A stretch of DNA of 64,000 bases from Otis tarda (GCA_026413225.1 CM048553.1:133702190-133766189), one strand, 5' to 3'. Positions 48,621 to 62,200 are shown, numbered from the stretch's first letter. Notes: generated by a model from the letters alone, not told the origin. Made by a program: numbers and translations.

Positions 48621-51600
48621 TGAGAGTCGCCTTTAATGTCGGCTTCGTTTTAATAATTGGATGTGGCAGGGCGAAGATATCGTCAGTGCACTCCCGTGGA
48701 GTATGCGATTGGCTTTTAGCTGCTGCAGGCGCCACGGTTGAAAACGGCACTGCGTTATTCAACGTGTGGAAAAAAAGCATGAAGGCCCATGGAAAGGAAC
48801 GTGAATGTATGTGTAACAGTCCCCTCCAAGTAAAACAGCATTTAATCAGTTCAGGTTACAGTGCTGAAACAGTAAAGAGAGCAAGTTTCTTACCGATGTG
48901 AGTTTTGTCCATTATGTCTTGATTTTTTCCTAAAAACCAGCTGTCTTTGGCCCCTCACCAGCCCCTCCTGCTGGCAGTTTTGCTCATTAGAATAATACCA
49001 AGTCAGTAACCAGAGTGACAATTTATATTTTTAAAATATACAGGAAACACATTTTCCAGAAAACTCCCAAGCTTTCAACCAAATATTTTCTAAAACAATT
49101 TGCAGTTCAATTGATGCATTTTTCAGATTACTATAATTAGAGTTACACAGTGGGGAAAAGCTTTTCTTTCCAAAACTGACTAATACCTGTGTCATGGTTT
49201 TTCTGTGGACTTTTGGCCCTATTGTCTTTCATCAAGCAAAGGTAAAACACTGAGGTGTTGTCTTGTGTTCACAAATTGCAGCTGATGTAGCTTACTGTCA
49301 TATGTAAAATGGTGATCTGCTGTAAACGCGACAAGGGTTGTAGTTTGCTCTATGACTTAAAATGATCATAAAATGTCTACATCACCAAAAGAAGCAGCTT
49401 TAACCCATTTCCTCAGTGCTAATCCAACCCACAGCTGGGCAGTTGCTCAAGGCCAAACGGGGGGTAGTTTTGTCCTTTCCATGTCAGCAAAGAGGGTTTC
49501 CATTCCCAGCGGTGCTGTTGTGTGGGATGTCACTGTGCCTTTTCATGTTTCCTCCTTCCCATTTTGTAAACAGGAATAGTCATGTAAGCTTGTTTTTAAA
49601 GTCTTTCCAGTCATTAAAGAACCGCAGGGGTGTGGTTTTTATTAATTATTTTGCAAGTCATTCTTTACAAAGTTATACTAAAAGCATACAGCCAATTAAA
49701 AGAGGCACTTGGGTTCTGCTTCAGTTTTTTTTGTGAGGCAAGCTGCCAAACAGTACAAGCTGTATTGGACTACACCAGTGTTATGGAAAATGGCTTCTTT
49801 GACGTTGTTAATAATATGCTTAGCATTACAGTGAGTGTTTTATAGGCTCTATAAGGGGATTTCAAATTCTGCATTGATCCTAAAATCAGCAGAATTAAAA
49901 CAAACAGAGATGCCCGAAATTCTCTCCTCATAAGTGTAACAATTTCCCTAATCAAAACTACAATTTCCATTTCAGTTGAAAGGAAATTTTGTATTTCATG
50001 TAAAAGGCTACTATGAGGAGAACTGAGCTGCATCGAGGTGTATTTTTATGTGACATCTGATAAGCAAGATGAACAGAGGTGATCTGTTGATAAAAGACTG
50101 ATCACACTCCAGGGCACATACTTTTGTGTCTTTCTATAACACACAAAAAAGGAAATTTAGGGAAATGAAAGTAAGAGAGATTATTGCCTGCTTTCTTCGT
50201 GTAATGTATTATTTCTTGTTTGCTATAGTATTGCCCAGCTGCTCTAACAGGTCACATATCCAAGCAAAATTGAGCTCTTGATGTTAATATAAACCTTTCC
50301 AAACTGTGTAACATATATCACAAACCTATGCCAGGCAATTCTGTAGACATATTTGAGCTGGAACAAGGCCAGGAGCTGCTACCAAGAGCATTCTCAGCAT
50401 TAAAATGATTGCAAAGCCTTGACCTTGTGCATTCTCTAAAATCACTATATAGGTACAGCAACCAAAAAGCTTGATATTCACCTATTTTAATAGTTGTGCT
50501 GGAAGTACTGTTTATTATAAAATCATTAAATATTTCTTTGGACAAATTCCTCTCCTCAGTTAAGTAACTTTGCATACATTTTCTTTGCATTGACTATGGG
50601 TGAGTTTAGCATTTTATTTATTAACTTTAAAGTGAAACAGTTCAGCAACTTCTAAACTTCAGGCCCGTAAAATTAACAATGGTTTCAAATGTCAAATATC
50701 TCCTCCAAAGTGTGGGGTGGGTTTTTTTTTCAAATCTAGTTTTTAACTTTCCCTGTGAAAATGTGCTAAGATAATAAGCTTTAGAAAAACAAAAACTTGT
50801 ATATGCTAAGTAGAGATATGCTAGTCTGAACTGTGAGCAATTCTAGCGTAGGCAAGATACTGAAGCTCTGGGAAAGTTTCTGGTTTTGTTCCTAGAGTTG
50901 ATGATTAGTACAGAGTTTTCACCTCTCTTCAGTTATTTATCTGTCAGACTAGCTTAATTTGGTTTTGCTTCTCAGTTTCTGAAAACTGAGTGTAATGAGC
51001 TTATATATACAGTCCCAGACACATTCCTGGAATAAGATGAAAGTGAATGTGAAAACTTTTTGGAGTCTTATCAAGTGTGACTTGCCGTATTTGTATTGTC
51101 ATTGTCAGGCTGCTAGCCCTTAGCAATAACGGGCAATGGATGAAAGCAACCTTCCTGGTAAAACCTTTGAGATCTCTCCAAAGATTTACTTCCTGCATCC
51201 CAAGTCTACCTTCTCTCTATCCACAAAAAAATGTTATTTTAATTATTTTGCCTACAACTTATAAGGCAAAAAAAGATGAGGGGTAAGAGGGAAGGGGTAG
51301 GGAGAGAATGAGGATTTTCTGAAAAAAAAATTGACCCTGTTCTATAGCGACATTTTCCACTTGCTTTGATAACAACAGCAGGAGGGAGTGAGTTCAATTT
51401 GGGGATCTTCCCCAGCTCACTTGTGCTGCCATGATGGTTGGCCTCTTACCACAGCACCTCTTACCACCTCTTACTGCTTGCCACAGCACCCTAAGATGCA
51501 AAGAAAAGTAAATAGAGAATTGCAGAGGAAAGGGAGGAAAAGAAATAGAAAGGGCAAAGGGACTTGTTGCTCTTACACTGGAAAGGGAGATGACAAACAG

Positions 51601-51774
51601 CTGGAGAGATAGGCTGGGGAAAGTGGAGAAGTGCATGTATACCTCCTGCTGCCAGGAGACAAAGATTTCCAAAATATTCAGCTACTGAAGACCCTTTCCT
51701 TCCTGGAAACCAGAAGCACCCTCCTTTTGTGACATCCACACCACATCCTGTAGAGTATTTTATCAATACCCAAG
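48621..51774. other. IMPA1-ZFAND1 intergenic, no gene recognised
   Basis: I find neither an intact nor a convincing broken transporter ORF here. SLC10A5 lies between these genes in mammals as I recall it. The content is AT-rich with short open frames only. Confidence 0.5.
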
Positions 51775-52053
51775 TGTGGTGGGTTGACCCTGGCTGGACA
51801 CCAGGTGCCCACCAAAGCCACTCTATTACTCCCCTCCTCTGCTGGACAGCGGAGAGAAAATCCAACGAAAGCCTCATGGGTCGAGATAAGGACAGGGAGA
51901 GATCACTCACCAACTACTGTCATGGGCAAAACAGATTCAACTTGGAGAAATCAGTTTAATTTATTACCAGTCAAGTAAGAGTAGGGTACTGAGAAATGAA
52001 ACCAAGCTTCTCGTTGAACTGTATTTCTTCCTCTCTTACCATATTTCTTTCTC
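51775..52053 (-). mobile_element. Avian ERV LTR fragment
   Basis: The plus strand begins TGTGGTGGGTTGACCCTGGC, followed by the GTGCCCACCAAAGCC and GGGTCGAGATAAGGACAGGG blocks. I recognise this as a frequent avian LTR end, here reverse complemented. It stops where the next LTR begins, so it is partial. No internal retroviral genes adjoin it. Confidence 0.6.
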
Positions 52054-52625
52054 TGTTGTGGTTTAGCCTGAGTCACCACACAGTTGCTTGCTCTCCCTCC
52101 CCCTCCCTAGTGGTATGGGGGAGAGAATTGGGAAGAAAGGAAAACTCGTGGGTTGAGATGAAGACAGTTTACTAGAATAGCAAAGGAAAACTACAATAAT
52201 AACAAAATAGAGGGATACTAAAATATACAAAATGAACGATGCACAATTTCTCACCACCTGACATCTCAATGACCGATACAGCCTGTCCTGAGCAGCGATC
52301 ACAGAAACTAAACCAAACAGCAAGCAACAGAGTGAGAGTGAGGTGCCTCCCCCCAGCCCCTGCCAACCTTCACTTACATACTGAGCATGACGTTTATGGC
52401 ATGGAATACTCTCTTTGGCCAATTTGGGTCAATTATTCTGGCTGTATCCCTCCCAGCTTCCCACATCTGCACATTAGCGAGACCTGGAAAGCTGGACAGT
52501 GTCCTTGGTCTCATTAGCAACAACTCATATTATCAGTGTGTTTATCAACATTCTTCACAGACTAAATCCAAAATACATCAGCTACTGAAAGGAAAATTCA
52601 CTACATCCCTGCCAAAATCAGGACA
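52054..52625 (-). mobile_element. Avian ERV solo LTR
   Basis: About 570 bases bounded by TG...CA: plus-strand start TGTTGTGGTTTAGCC, end CCAAAATCAGGACA. The blocks GGGGGAGAGAATTGGGAAG, CTCGTGGGTTGAGATGAAG and GCATGACGTTTATGGCATGG match a well-known avian LTR in reverse orientation. On the minus strand a weak TATA-like AGTATGTAAG follows the CRE-like TGACG region. It sits just past the ZFAND1 3' end and could contribute polyadenylation or promoter activity, but that is inference. Confidence 0.65.
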
Positions 52626-52759
52626 CCCTTTTACACAAGAATGAGAAAAGGATAATTACAAGTTATCTTTTTATCCCCCACCTAATCGCACAATGATGCT
52701 GAGATTTACAAACACAAGAAAGACATCTGTGTGAATTTCTTCCCTTCAGAGAAGTGATA

Positions 52760-53081
52760 CACTGCAAGTTTACATTTTCATTATTTATTGATTTTAATAC
52801 ATACTTTTGCCATCATTTACACAAAAATAAATACAAATTTTAAGAAAAACATTATTGATATTATACAGCTAAATAAAGCAAGCATTTATTCTAGAAAGTG
52901 AGTATCTGTAATAGTAGTTATTATAATAACTAATTTTCCTTTCACGACATAGTTCTGTCAGTCAAGCAATTGAGAAATTGATGGGAACTTTAAAACTGAG
53001 AAAAGATTCTGGCATAGCAGTGATTCTAAAAGAAAACTGGACTTGGTTTGAATACCACACGTCTGAAAAAAAAACCTTTGA
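52760..53081 (-). other. ZFAND1: Probable ZFAND1 3' UTR
   Basis: Noncoding sequence after the ZFAND1 stop at 53082. Minus-strand AATAAA signals are at 52885-52890 and 52784-52789, giving a UTR of about 200-320 bases. The end is inferred from these signals only. Confidence 0.5.
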
Positions 53082-53252
53082 TTAACTAAAGTACGATTCC
53101 GTATCTTCTATAAATAGAACATCATTATCAAGATATTCCAAAATTATATTTCCACCATTGTACAATGGATAGTCTTTATCAGTTAGCCATGTTTCCAACG
53201 TGTGCTCAAATGGCAAGGCTTCTCCAGAGGCAGTATGGCATAATCTCAATTT
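53082..53252 (-). CDS. ZFAND1: ZFAND1 last coding exon and stop
   Basis: 171 bases after acceptor TTACAG, encoding [20 protein letters not shown] and on through [17 protein letters not shown] to a TAA at 53084-53082. The segment is strongly conserved with the human C terminus. Confidence 0.98.
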   Translation of the reverse strand, partial: KLRLCHTASGEALPFEHTLETWLTDKDYPLYNGGNIILEYLDNDVLFIEDTESYFS

Positions 53253-56200
53253 CTGTAAGACAAACAGCATAGAAATTAACATCAAGATTTGCCTATCTGA
53301 GATGCAAGAAGTGGGGTGGGGGAGGGATAAAACGGTAAAAAAAATCCAAAATCAAAACCCTACAACCTGGAAAATGTTTGTTATTATTACTGATTTACCT
53401 GGGCTGTTGATTTGTTGTTGTCATTTTTAAGGCTTGCTAAGGAAGCTGCAAAATCTACTACTTTGCCAATACTCCACTTACTGCAAAAGAACATGGGCTT
53501 GCTTCTCTCTTTGTTCCCCTTTGGTAAAAATACTTGAAAGTAAATTCTTTCTGTCTAGAAAAACATGAAAAATAAAGAAAACATTATTCCCAGAAGAAAC
53601 ACATAATTCCAGTCATACACATCTAATAGTTTTTCAGTAAAAAAACTTAAAACTTCAACCCAAAAATTACCAACTGAAACTTCTTCTATTTGATCAGGAC
53701 CAAGGCCTCATTTTACTGCAGAATATAAATGACTGAAATCCTCAGATCCAGTCCCCTCCAGCTGCAGACACATACATGATAGACAGTAGTTCAGAAAGGT
53801 GGACAGAACATCTTTCACCAGAGTCCCACAGCTAGACTGTTATAAACAGACAGACATGAAACGGTGTCTGCCGTGGGTTTACCAGACAATAATGACTGCT
53901 CTGAGGAGAAAAAGGTGAGTTTAAATAAGCAGTGCTGGCTTTTGGCAGCAGTATAATGTCTCAAATTGGAATGCAAAGGTGGTTAAAACAGAACAATTCA
54001 GCATAGTAGAAACAAACCAACATTCTGGTCATGGCCAGCTAATCCTTTATCCTGTTTTTCCTCTTGTTACGTACTCAATGATCTTTCAATATCTGCTAGA
54101 CTGAAACATTTGTTTTAGAAATTTCAAGAGTAACCTATGAGGGAGAGATTTTGAACAGGACTGGGACAATCCCTTCTTCACGTTTATTTCTTCTTGATAT
54201 TCAACAGAAGACACAGAGCAAGCATGACTGGTATATTCATCAGTTAACATCACCCTTGCTCAGTCCAAGCTAGACTCAAAACAAAGACAGAAAAAAAAAA
54301 AATCAAACAAGACAGAAGTTTTCTTTTTAAAAGATTTATTTATTCCTTCCCTAGAAAAATATGGACCTGCCCTTCCTCCTAGCTATGTTCATAAAACTCA
54401 GTCTGAATTTCAACCTGTGTCTTTTCCTCAAAACTTAAGTGCTCTCCACACACAAGACAATCTTTAATATCCGAGAATATTAAAAGGGACAAGGAAAGCA
54501 GGACATGAATTTTGCTAAAATGTAAATGACCACAACTTGTAAAAGAGCTAACACAACAGCCATCCTATTATGGACACATGCTAACATCACTCAACTGCTA
54601 CCAGTGCCCCAGCACCTTCCTACAGTTGCTCCTCCAGTTCTGAGGATGATGAGACAGTCTCCCACAGTTCACTGGAACTTAATTCATAAACCAGCTCATT
54701 ATACTCTTGCATCCCTAACTATGGGATATGCCTTCTGGAATTTCTGTGCCATATCCAAGAAAATACCAGTCAATCAGGGACACAATAACTAACACAGTAT
54801 GGCTCTCCTGCTTTGAGCTAGTCACTCTCAAGAGGGGTAACTCGTATCAGGTCTGACACCGAAAGAAGCAATAATCTGCAGAAAGCTAATCTGAACAAAG
54901 AGGCCAGAGTAAAGATAATTTTAAGATAGCCTGATTTTCTTGATCATAGAATAAGAAAGGTCCAAAACCACGCTCAAAGCATGGGGAACCTGAAAGCTGG
55001 ACCTAACTATAAAGGTAGATGAGGTTGCACCAAGTTAGATTCAGTCAAGTTTTGAACATCCCAAGGATGCAGATTCCACAAATTTTCAGATTTTCAGAGC
55101 AACTTGTTCCAAAGTCTGACCACACTCACTGTGATTTTTCCTTCCTATTATCTAATTGGAATTTCACATAGACTCATAGAATCATAGAATCTTTAAAGTT
55201 GGAAAGGACCTCCAATATCAAGTCCAACTGTCAACCTAACACGACCATGTCCACTAAACCATGTCCTGAAGTGCCATGTCTACATGTTCTTTGAACATCT
55301 CCAGGGATGGTGACTCTACCTCTTCCAGTGCCTGACCACTCTTTCAGTAAATAAATTTTAATAATATCCAATCTAAACATCCCCTGATGCAACTTGAGGT
55401 CATTTCCTCTCATCCTATCACTAGTTACCTGGGAGAAGAGACCAACACCTGCCTCCATACAACCTCCTTTCAGGTAGTTGTAGGGAGCAATGAGGTCTCC
55501 CCTCAGCCTCCTCTACTCTAGACTAAACAATCCCAGTTCCCTCAGCTGCTGCTCATAAGACTTGTTCTCCAGACCCTTCACCAGCTTCGTTGCCCTTCTC
55601 TGGACACGCTCCAGCAATTCAGCGTCCTTCTTGTACTGAAGGGCCAAAAACTGCACAGAGTATTTGAGATGTGGCCTCACCAGTGCTGAGTATAAAGGCA
55701 CAACCACCTCCTTACTCCTGCTGGCTACACTGTTCCTAATACAAGCCAGAATGCTGTTGACCTTCTTGGGCACCTGAGCACACTGCTGGCTCATGTTCAG
55801 CCAGCTGAACCAGCACCCCAGGTCCCTTTCCACCAGGCAGCTTTCCAGCCACTCTTCCCCAAGCCTGTAGCATTGCATGGGGCCGTTGTGACTGAACTGC
55901 AGGACCCAGCACTTGGCCTTGTTGAACCTCATACAATTCACCTTGGCCCATCAATCCATCCTGTCCAGATCCCTCTGCAGAGCCTTCCTACCCTTGAGCA
56001 GATTGACACTCTTGCCCAATTTTGTGTCATCTGCAAACTTACTGAGGGAGCACTCAATTCCCTCATCCAGATCATTGATGAAGATATTAAACAGAGCTGG
56101 CCCTAGCACTGAGCCCAGGGGAACACTGCTTGTGACCAGCGACCAGCTTATGCCCGTTGCCCCCTGTCCTTTTGCTGTGCACCTCCAAGAAAAATGTGTC

Positions 56201-59200
56201 AATCTTCCCTATACAGTGGTGAGAGAACTAATGTGCCTAAGAGGCATTCCAGAAACTTCATATTAAAAAAATCTGTCATCAAACCAGAACAAGCTGGGCA
56301 GAAAGCTAGAAGGAGTCTAGGAAGCAATTTAAATAGAGAGGTACTGAAGATTAACAGGCTTAATTTATCAGTGTTAGAATTACCACTATTCTGGATGATT
56401 AAGTAATTAATATCCAAATGAGAAAATAAATAGTAAAAGAAATTAGCATACAGTAATTTGTGCTACACTTTTTGGAGCTTACTAGCTTTGGAATTAGGAA
56501 GTAACTTTTACAATTTTCTTATATATCTTGAGGGTCGATTTTTTAAATTATGTTCCATAGTATTTGAAGTTAATCACTTCCTCTCCAGCACATATTTATT
56601 AAAGTGGTACTATCTGTGAAGAATGCTACAAGCAGGTCTTTGTATTATGACTTCTGCCTAAGGAGAGTTACCTAATTTTTAAGCATGACAAAGTATAAAT
56701 AAAGAAATTTGTAAGAAGACTCAGTAATGGAATAGCTGTAGTTGTTTTAAAAATAATAATTAAATGTATTCTAAGATAACACCTAACCATAAGGCTATCA
56801 CATAGAATGTTTTCAGTATTATAAAATCAATGTTAGAGAGAATCAAGGTGTTTCTAAACCCAACATAATCCTGATATGTGGAAAAAACTTGAACACCAGG
56901 TTTGACTGGCCACAGTAGTGAAAAACAGTAAGGAATCTGTGAAATACTTCAAGAATCAAAGAAATTAAAGGCTGAAAGAAATGTAAAGTAACTGTCAAAA
57001 CCCTTTTCCAACTCAAAGCCACGAACAACTGACCTCAGGCCCTTCATACTTCAACCAGAAATGTAATAAATGTCTATTAAATCTGAGTAGCAGAAATAAG
57101 AATGGAGCTTTGCAGAACACAAAGCTCAGTTTCGTATGAGACAGGTTCAGTCTGACTGGGACAGAGTTGTGCAAACTGTGTCCCGTCTGTGTCAGAAGCC
57201 TCTCAGTATCCAGAAAGAAAAGCATCCCTTGAAGATGGGTTTGCCATGTGTAACCAGTAACCCCTGCTCCTGAACCCTCGTAACATGGTTAGCGTAACAA
57301 ATGCCATTTCATATGGCAAACGGCCATTCTTTGTGACCAAGCTGGTCACTCTCCCACTCTCCTGATGGCCCTGAAGGTCCTGCGCACCAGGCAAACTTAA
57401 TAAATGGAAGGATATGTGTAAACGGGAGGACAGATGGAAGGAAGGAATGTGCTAGCTATTAGCTGCAGTATGGAAAACTGACAACGAACAAGTTGAAAGG
57501 TTAGAAGAGGAAATTATAAAGTTGAAAGGTGAATTATCAGTGAAGGATTTAGAATTAGTATAACTAAATTAAAGACTGATAGCAAGCCTAGAAAAAGAGT
57601 GTCTCTTGAAAAACAAACAGTGCCACAAGTTATAGAAAAAGCAAGAAAACATCATGGAAAATTGTTAAAAGATAGTGATATAGAACTCGTAAAGCTGTGT
57701 GTAGCTATGTATGCTAGTGACTGGGCTGGAGACATTTGGGACAGCCCAGATGAATCTGGTGAGGAAGTCATTGATTCTGTACCAGTACGACCCCTGACTA
57801 AACAAGAAATCACTACTGATGACCCACAGGGGAACAATCCACAGAGAAGGGATACTGCTAACATTTGAGATTTTAATATGGATTATTTGTGAAAAAAATC
57901 AGGCAACATACCAAAACTGACCTGGGCAGTCAATAGTTAAATAGTTGTGCCGCCTCTGGCATGATAAAGCAGCAAGAATATCTCCATTTGCAGGAGACGC
58001 AAAAGACTTAGATTTAGGTCCAGGAATTTTTCTCACCTCCAGAGAGAATGTTGCTAGAACCTTATGGACCTTAGATACTCAGTGAGCAAGAGGGGTCCAT
58101 TATCAAGATCGGAGCAAGGAATCTGCAATTCCTTGGCAAACTCCAGATGAATCGCAGGAAGGATAATTACAAGCGGCTATTATAACATTATATTGAGATG
58201 AAGCCCCAGCTGACAAACTGAGTCCTTGGGACATTCCTGCTACGTCCTCTAATTTGAGGTCTGATGGGAAAGGAACTGCAGGGTCAGATAAATTAATCTT
58301 TATGCAAATATGCCAGGGTTCACCTATAGAAATCCCTTTTTCACAAGTGCTCCACCAATGCAAGAACTGAGCCCTGACCCTGCCATAGAAAGGGAGCAGT
58401 GCCCAGTCCCTAACTTCCTCGAACAAGTGCCTTACACAGCCATCAGGCCAATTTAAATAAACAAATTGATACTATCAGGAGACCTCCTAATCAAACTGAA
58501 AGTGCATAGTTCAAGCAAAAGAAGTGGTGGAGTACCTGCATAAATCGAGTACACTGCTGACTGCTCCATGGTTTACCTACCAAAAAACTACAATTGCTAG
58601 CAAAGGAAGGAGAAAAGAAGGAAAAGCTATCCACCTCTCTACCTAGTGCCCTTCCCATAAATGGAAATCCCTTTAAACCACAAAAATATCCTGACTTATC
58701 TCCTATCAGAGAGCAGTATCAGGGAAATTAGACAAGGGGCTCAGACTGGCAGAGCTACAAGTAGCCCAGCCCTCTGCCACTTGAGGACTGAGTCCTACCC
58801 TTTGGGCCATAGTAAATGACAAATTAAAGACTGCTTTCCTTATAGATACTGGAGCTCAACTATTCGTGATTAAAGCAGAATCATGTCCTGGAGCTGTCCC
58901 TCTAACACATCAGAACATATTCATATTCGTAACTGAGGTAAATGGAGCAATTTTTCCTTATTCTATTTTTAAGGTAAAATTGGAGCTTTCCTTTTGCCTC
59001 CTCCCACCCCGCAAAAATAGCAAATGTGACTAGGAAACCTAAATATATTTAGTATGGATGTTCTGAGCTATTGAAACAATTGATGAAGAAACAGTGCCTA
59101 GCTGGAGGTAGGAAGTAAGTCCACTGGTCCCTTTGGCAAACTGATTACGTTGGAACTCTCCCTCAAACACCCGAGGGGTGGCGTTATATCCTTACTGGAG

Positions 59201-62200
59201 TAGAAATAGTATCAGGCTTAGGGAAAGTTTTTGCTTGCCAAAAAAGCTGATGGTCTTACCACTGTGGCAGGATTTAATTAATGCTTTGCTGACACTCCCA
59301 TGCCCTCTGCTGTGCAATCTGACAATGGCACTCATTAAAAAAAAATAAAAAAAATTCCAGGAATAGTGTGAATATCACAGAGTTGCCTGGGTGTTCCACC
59401 TGTCCTACAGACCCCAAAGTAATCGCACAATCAAGAAGTGTAATGGTCTGCTAAAATGAGCTCTTAGTGCAAAGTTTATATACACAAAAATGGGATACAG
59501 CCCTACCTAAAGCTGTTTGATGCTTAAATACCTGGCAGACATCCACCAGATGCCCAGTGGAACAAGCTCATTTTCCTGCTCTCCAACCCATAAAACATCT
59601 AAAACCCTCATTGTCAGCCTGTCATTTTTCTCAGGGTGACACTGCTCTTATTAACTACCCTTTATGGTTAAAATATCTGTCACTTTAGCAACTCCTTGAG
59701 AAAAGGGCATTTGGAAAACTGTTTCTAAATGGGGACTCCCTTTAACTTTCACTAAGGCCTGGATAATTCTCAAGACCGAGTAATTTCTTATTGCTTCAGG
59801 AAATGAACTATACTTGGACAGGTTCTTTGGCCTGAACAAACCTGCAGTGCACCCAAGGAATCATCACTTTTCCTTTGTGGAAACCTCAGCTGTAAAAAGA
59901 TGATTACAACACTCACTGTATTGTACTTACCCTTATTTGTACCCTCTTCCTCCCTATTTCAAGAATGGGATGATAATTGTGTCATTCAGTTCACAAACAT
60001 CATTTCTCAAATGGGTAATGAATCAAAGTGTTGGTATTGTGACTGGTACCCCCTGCTCCTGACCCCTCATAATATGGTTAGTGTAACTAATGCCATTTTA
60101 TATGGCAAATGGTCATTCTCTGTGATTGAGCTGGTCACATATCAGTCCCCTTTCCCTCTCTCCTGATGGCCCTGCATACCCAGCAGACTTCTCTCCCTCC
60201 CTATTGGTGTCAAGGTCCCTGGGTGCCAGGCCAACTATTTCCCTCCTTACCAGTCTTGAAGGTCCCAGGTACCCTGCCAAGCCGGTGGTGATGACCCCGT
60301 CACAAAACAGGGAAGCACAGCAGCACACAGAACACTGTCCATAAAATCAAGCAGTTACAAGCCCTAAGTGGGACTTGGACCAGAACTGCTGCTGAACTGC
60401 AAAATCCGTGACCCCACAGGGGCCAGGGATGCCTCCACCATCATCTGCGTCCTCCGAGGAGTGAGTGAATGACTCATATTCTTTTACGTGTTTCGACTCC
60501 AGATGATGACTGTGATACTGATACTGCAAGCCACGTATTAAGATTTTACTCAATCTGCAGAGAGTCCAGGTGACTAGGAACCATAAGCTAAGGTGTGCTA
60601 TAAAATTCTGTGCTACGCCGCTTATAAATTGTGCTACACTGATTCTGATTATAAAAATCCTGTGCTACTCCGATCATAAAATTCTATGCTGATCATCAGA
60701 TTGTGTTAAAGTAATAAAGCTTTAATTGTAACTACAACTTAATGCCTTAATCATTCTGCCAAGGATCCCCAAAAGAACCTGTCTGTCCCTGCAGTGTTGG
60801 GTGACAGCCACATAGGAGCAAATACATTTTCACTATAAAATAGAGGAATTTGACCCGACTGCTCCAAAATCTACACAGATACCTTATAAGAGACATAAGG
60901 CTAGTGAGACTGCTTTCAGTTACCAGGCTGAAATAGATGTATAAATGATTGTGGGCTTGAGGCATTAAATCCAAAACCAAACTGAGGGAACTAGATGAAG
61001 AAGAAGAACAAGAAATTTAGAAAACTTCCCATTTCCTTTGAGAATTCTATTACTAAAAACAAACACAACTGACCTGAGACAAGGACTTGTCCCCACACGC
61101 GTGCATTTTCAGTTTCATTAATGCCACTTTTGCTGCTGTCTCTCTGTTTTTCGCTCCTTTACGTTTTTTGCTTTTTGCTTCCTCATTTTTTTTAGAATCT
61201 GAGAACAATATTATTCCTGTTAGTGTGATGATTCAGACTGCCTCCTGAACATATCTTGGAATTAACCTCTTGGCTCCAAGGTTCCCATCCCTTTCATGCC
61301 CCTTTCATGCCCTCGTGAAGCTGTGGTATCAGGTACTCCTAATCAAGAATATTTGGAATTATTACAGTCTTAACAGAACTCCTTCAGAGTTCAGAACAGA
61401 ACTGAAAAGCAGATGAACACTATCACGAGGTGAACACAGGTTGCAAAAGCCAAATAGATACAAACTCCTAAATTTCTACACTTGTCACCATCACAGCATT
61501 CATACAGCAACAGTTTCAGGTCCTCCTTTCTACACATAAGCCCAGGGTCCAGTTAGGCAGTGCTGTTTATTTTCTGTTTTGTCCTAGACCTTGTTTAAAA
61601 GCTGCGAAACATTACGTTGTAGACTCACATTTTTTTGCCAGCTTGGTTGTGTAGTTATAATCCCCTCAGACTGGCATACGCACCCAATACAATACAATAG
61701 TGTTATCTGCACATGAATAAATATGCAAATAATAATGGCTAGGTACAATTCATTACATTATAGTACATGTAGAGTGAGAACAAGACCACAATTCTGAAAG
61801 AAACCTGAACCCTATTCAATCTTTAAAGATTCTCTTTATAGATGTATGCTACTGTTGTCTCAGTTTAGAAGAACACTATTACACGCTGACATGTGAGTTT
61901 AGGGCTGTTTAGACAAGGAACCCCCATCCGTTCTTCTTATTTGGTCAAACCTGAACCCTCAGAGGAGGTCACGAGCTCAAAGAGCCTTCTGCAGAAAACT
62001 GTAGAATATATACCCCGCTATACTTGCCTATAATATCTTTAACTAGCTGCTGGGTGGCAGCCATTCGAGGTTTTGGTGTGTCCAGTTTCTCACATTCGTG
62101 GTCTGACTGGTGCCGATGTCTGTAAACAACAGTGTAAAACTTTTATTACCTATTCTAGACACTAATGAATGAGGACTGATGTTTAAAGACTCTGTTCCAC

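Larger units (their letters stand above)
57249..60775 (+). mobile_element. Decayed endogenous retrovirus
   Basis: A provirus-like element in ZFAND1's large intron, antisense to the gene. Related direct repeats at 57249-57405 and from 60037 act as probable LTR ends. Between them, in plus-strand order, are a possible gag remnant, a protease remnant and an integrase remnant. The order fits a retrovirus. The integrase style recalls ERV-L-type elements, but that class call is from memory. Stops and frameshifts occur throughout; only about 2.8 kb separates the LTR starts, and reverse transcriptase is not recognisable. The copy is incapable of expression as a virus. Confidence 0.75.

Noticed and set aside
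48473-48901. 142-codon plus-strand ORF next to the CpG island
   Set aside because: The start is weak and the composition follows the GC skew of the island. No domain is visible and there is no conserved partner.
51077-51286. Plus-strand ORF ending IILPTTYKAKKDEG, reminiscent of the SLC10A5 C terminus
   Set aside because: The similarity is a few residues only, the rest does not match, and the gene would be expected on the minus strand.
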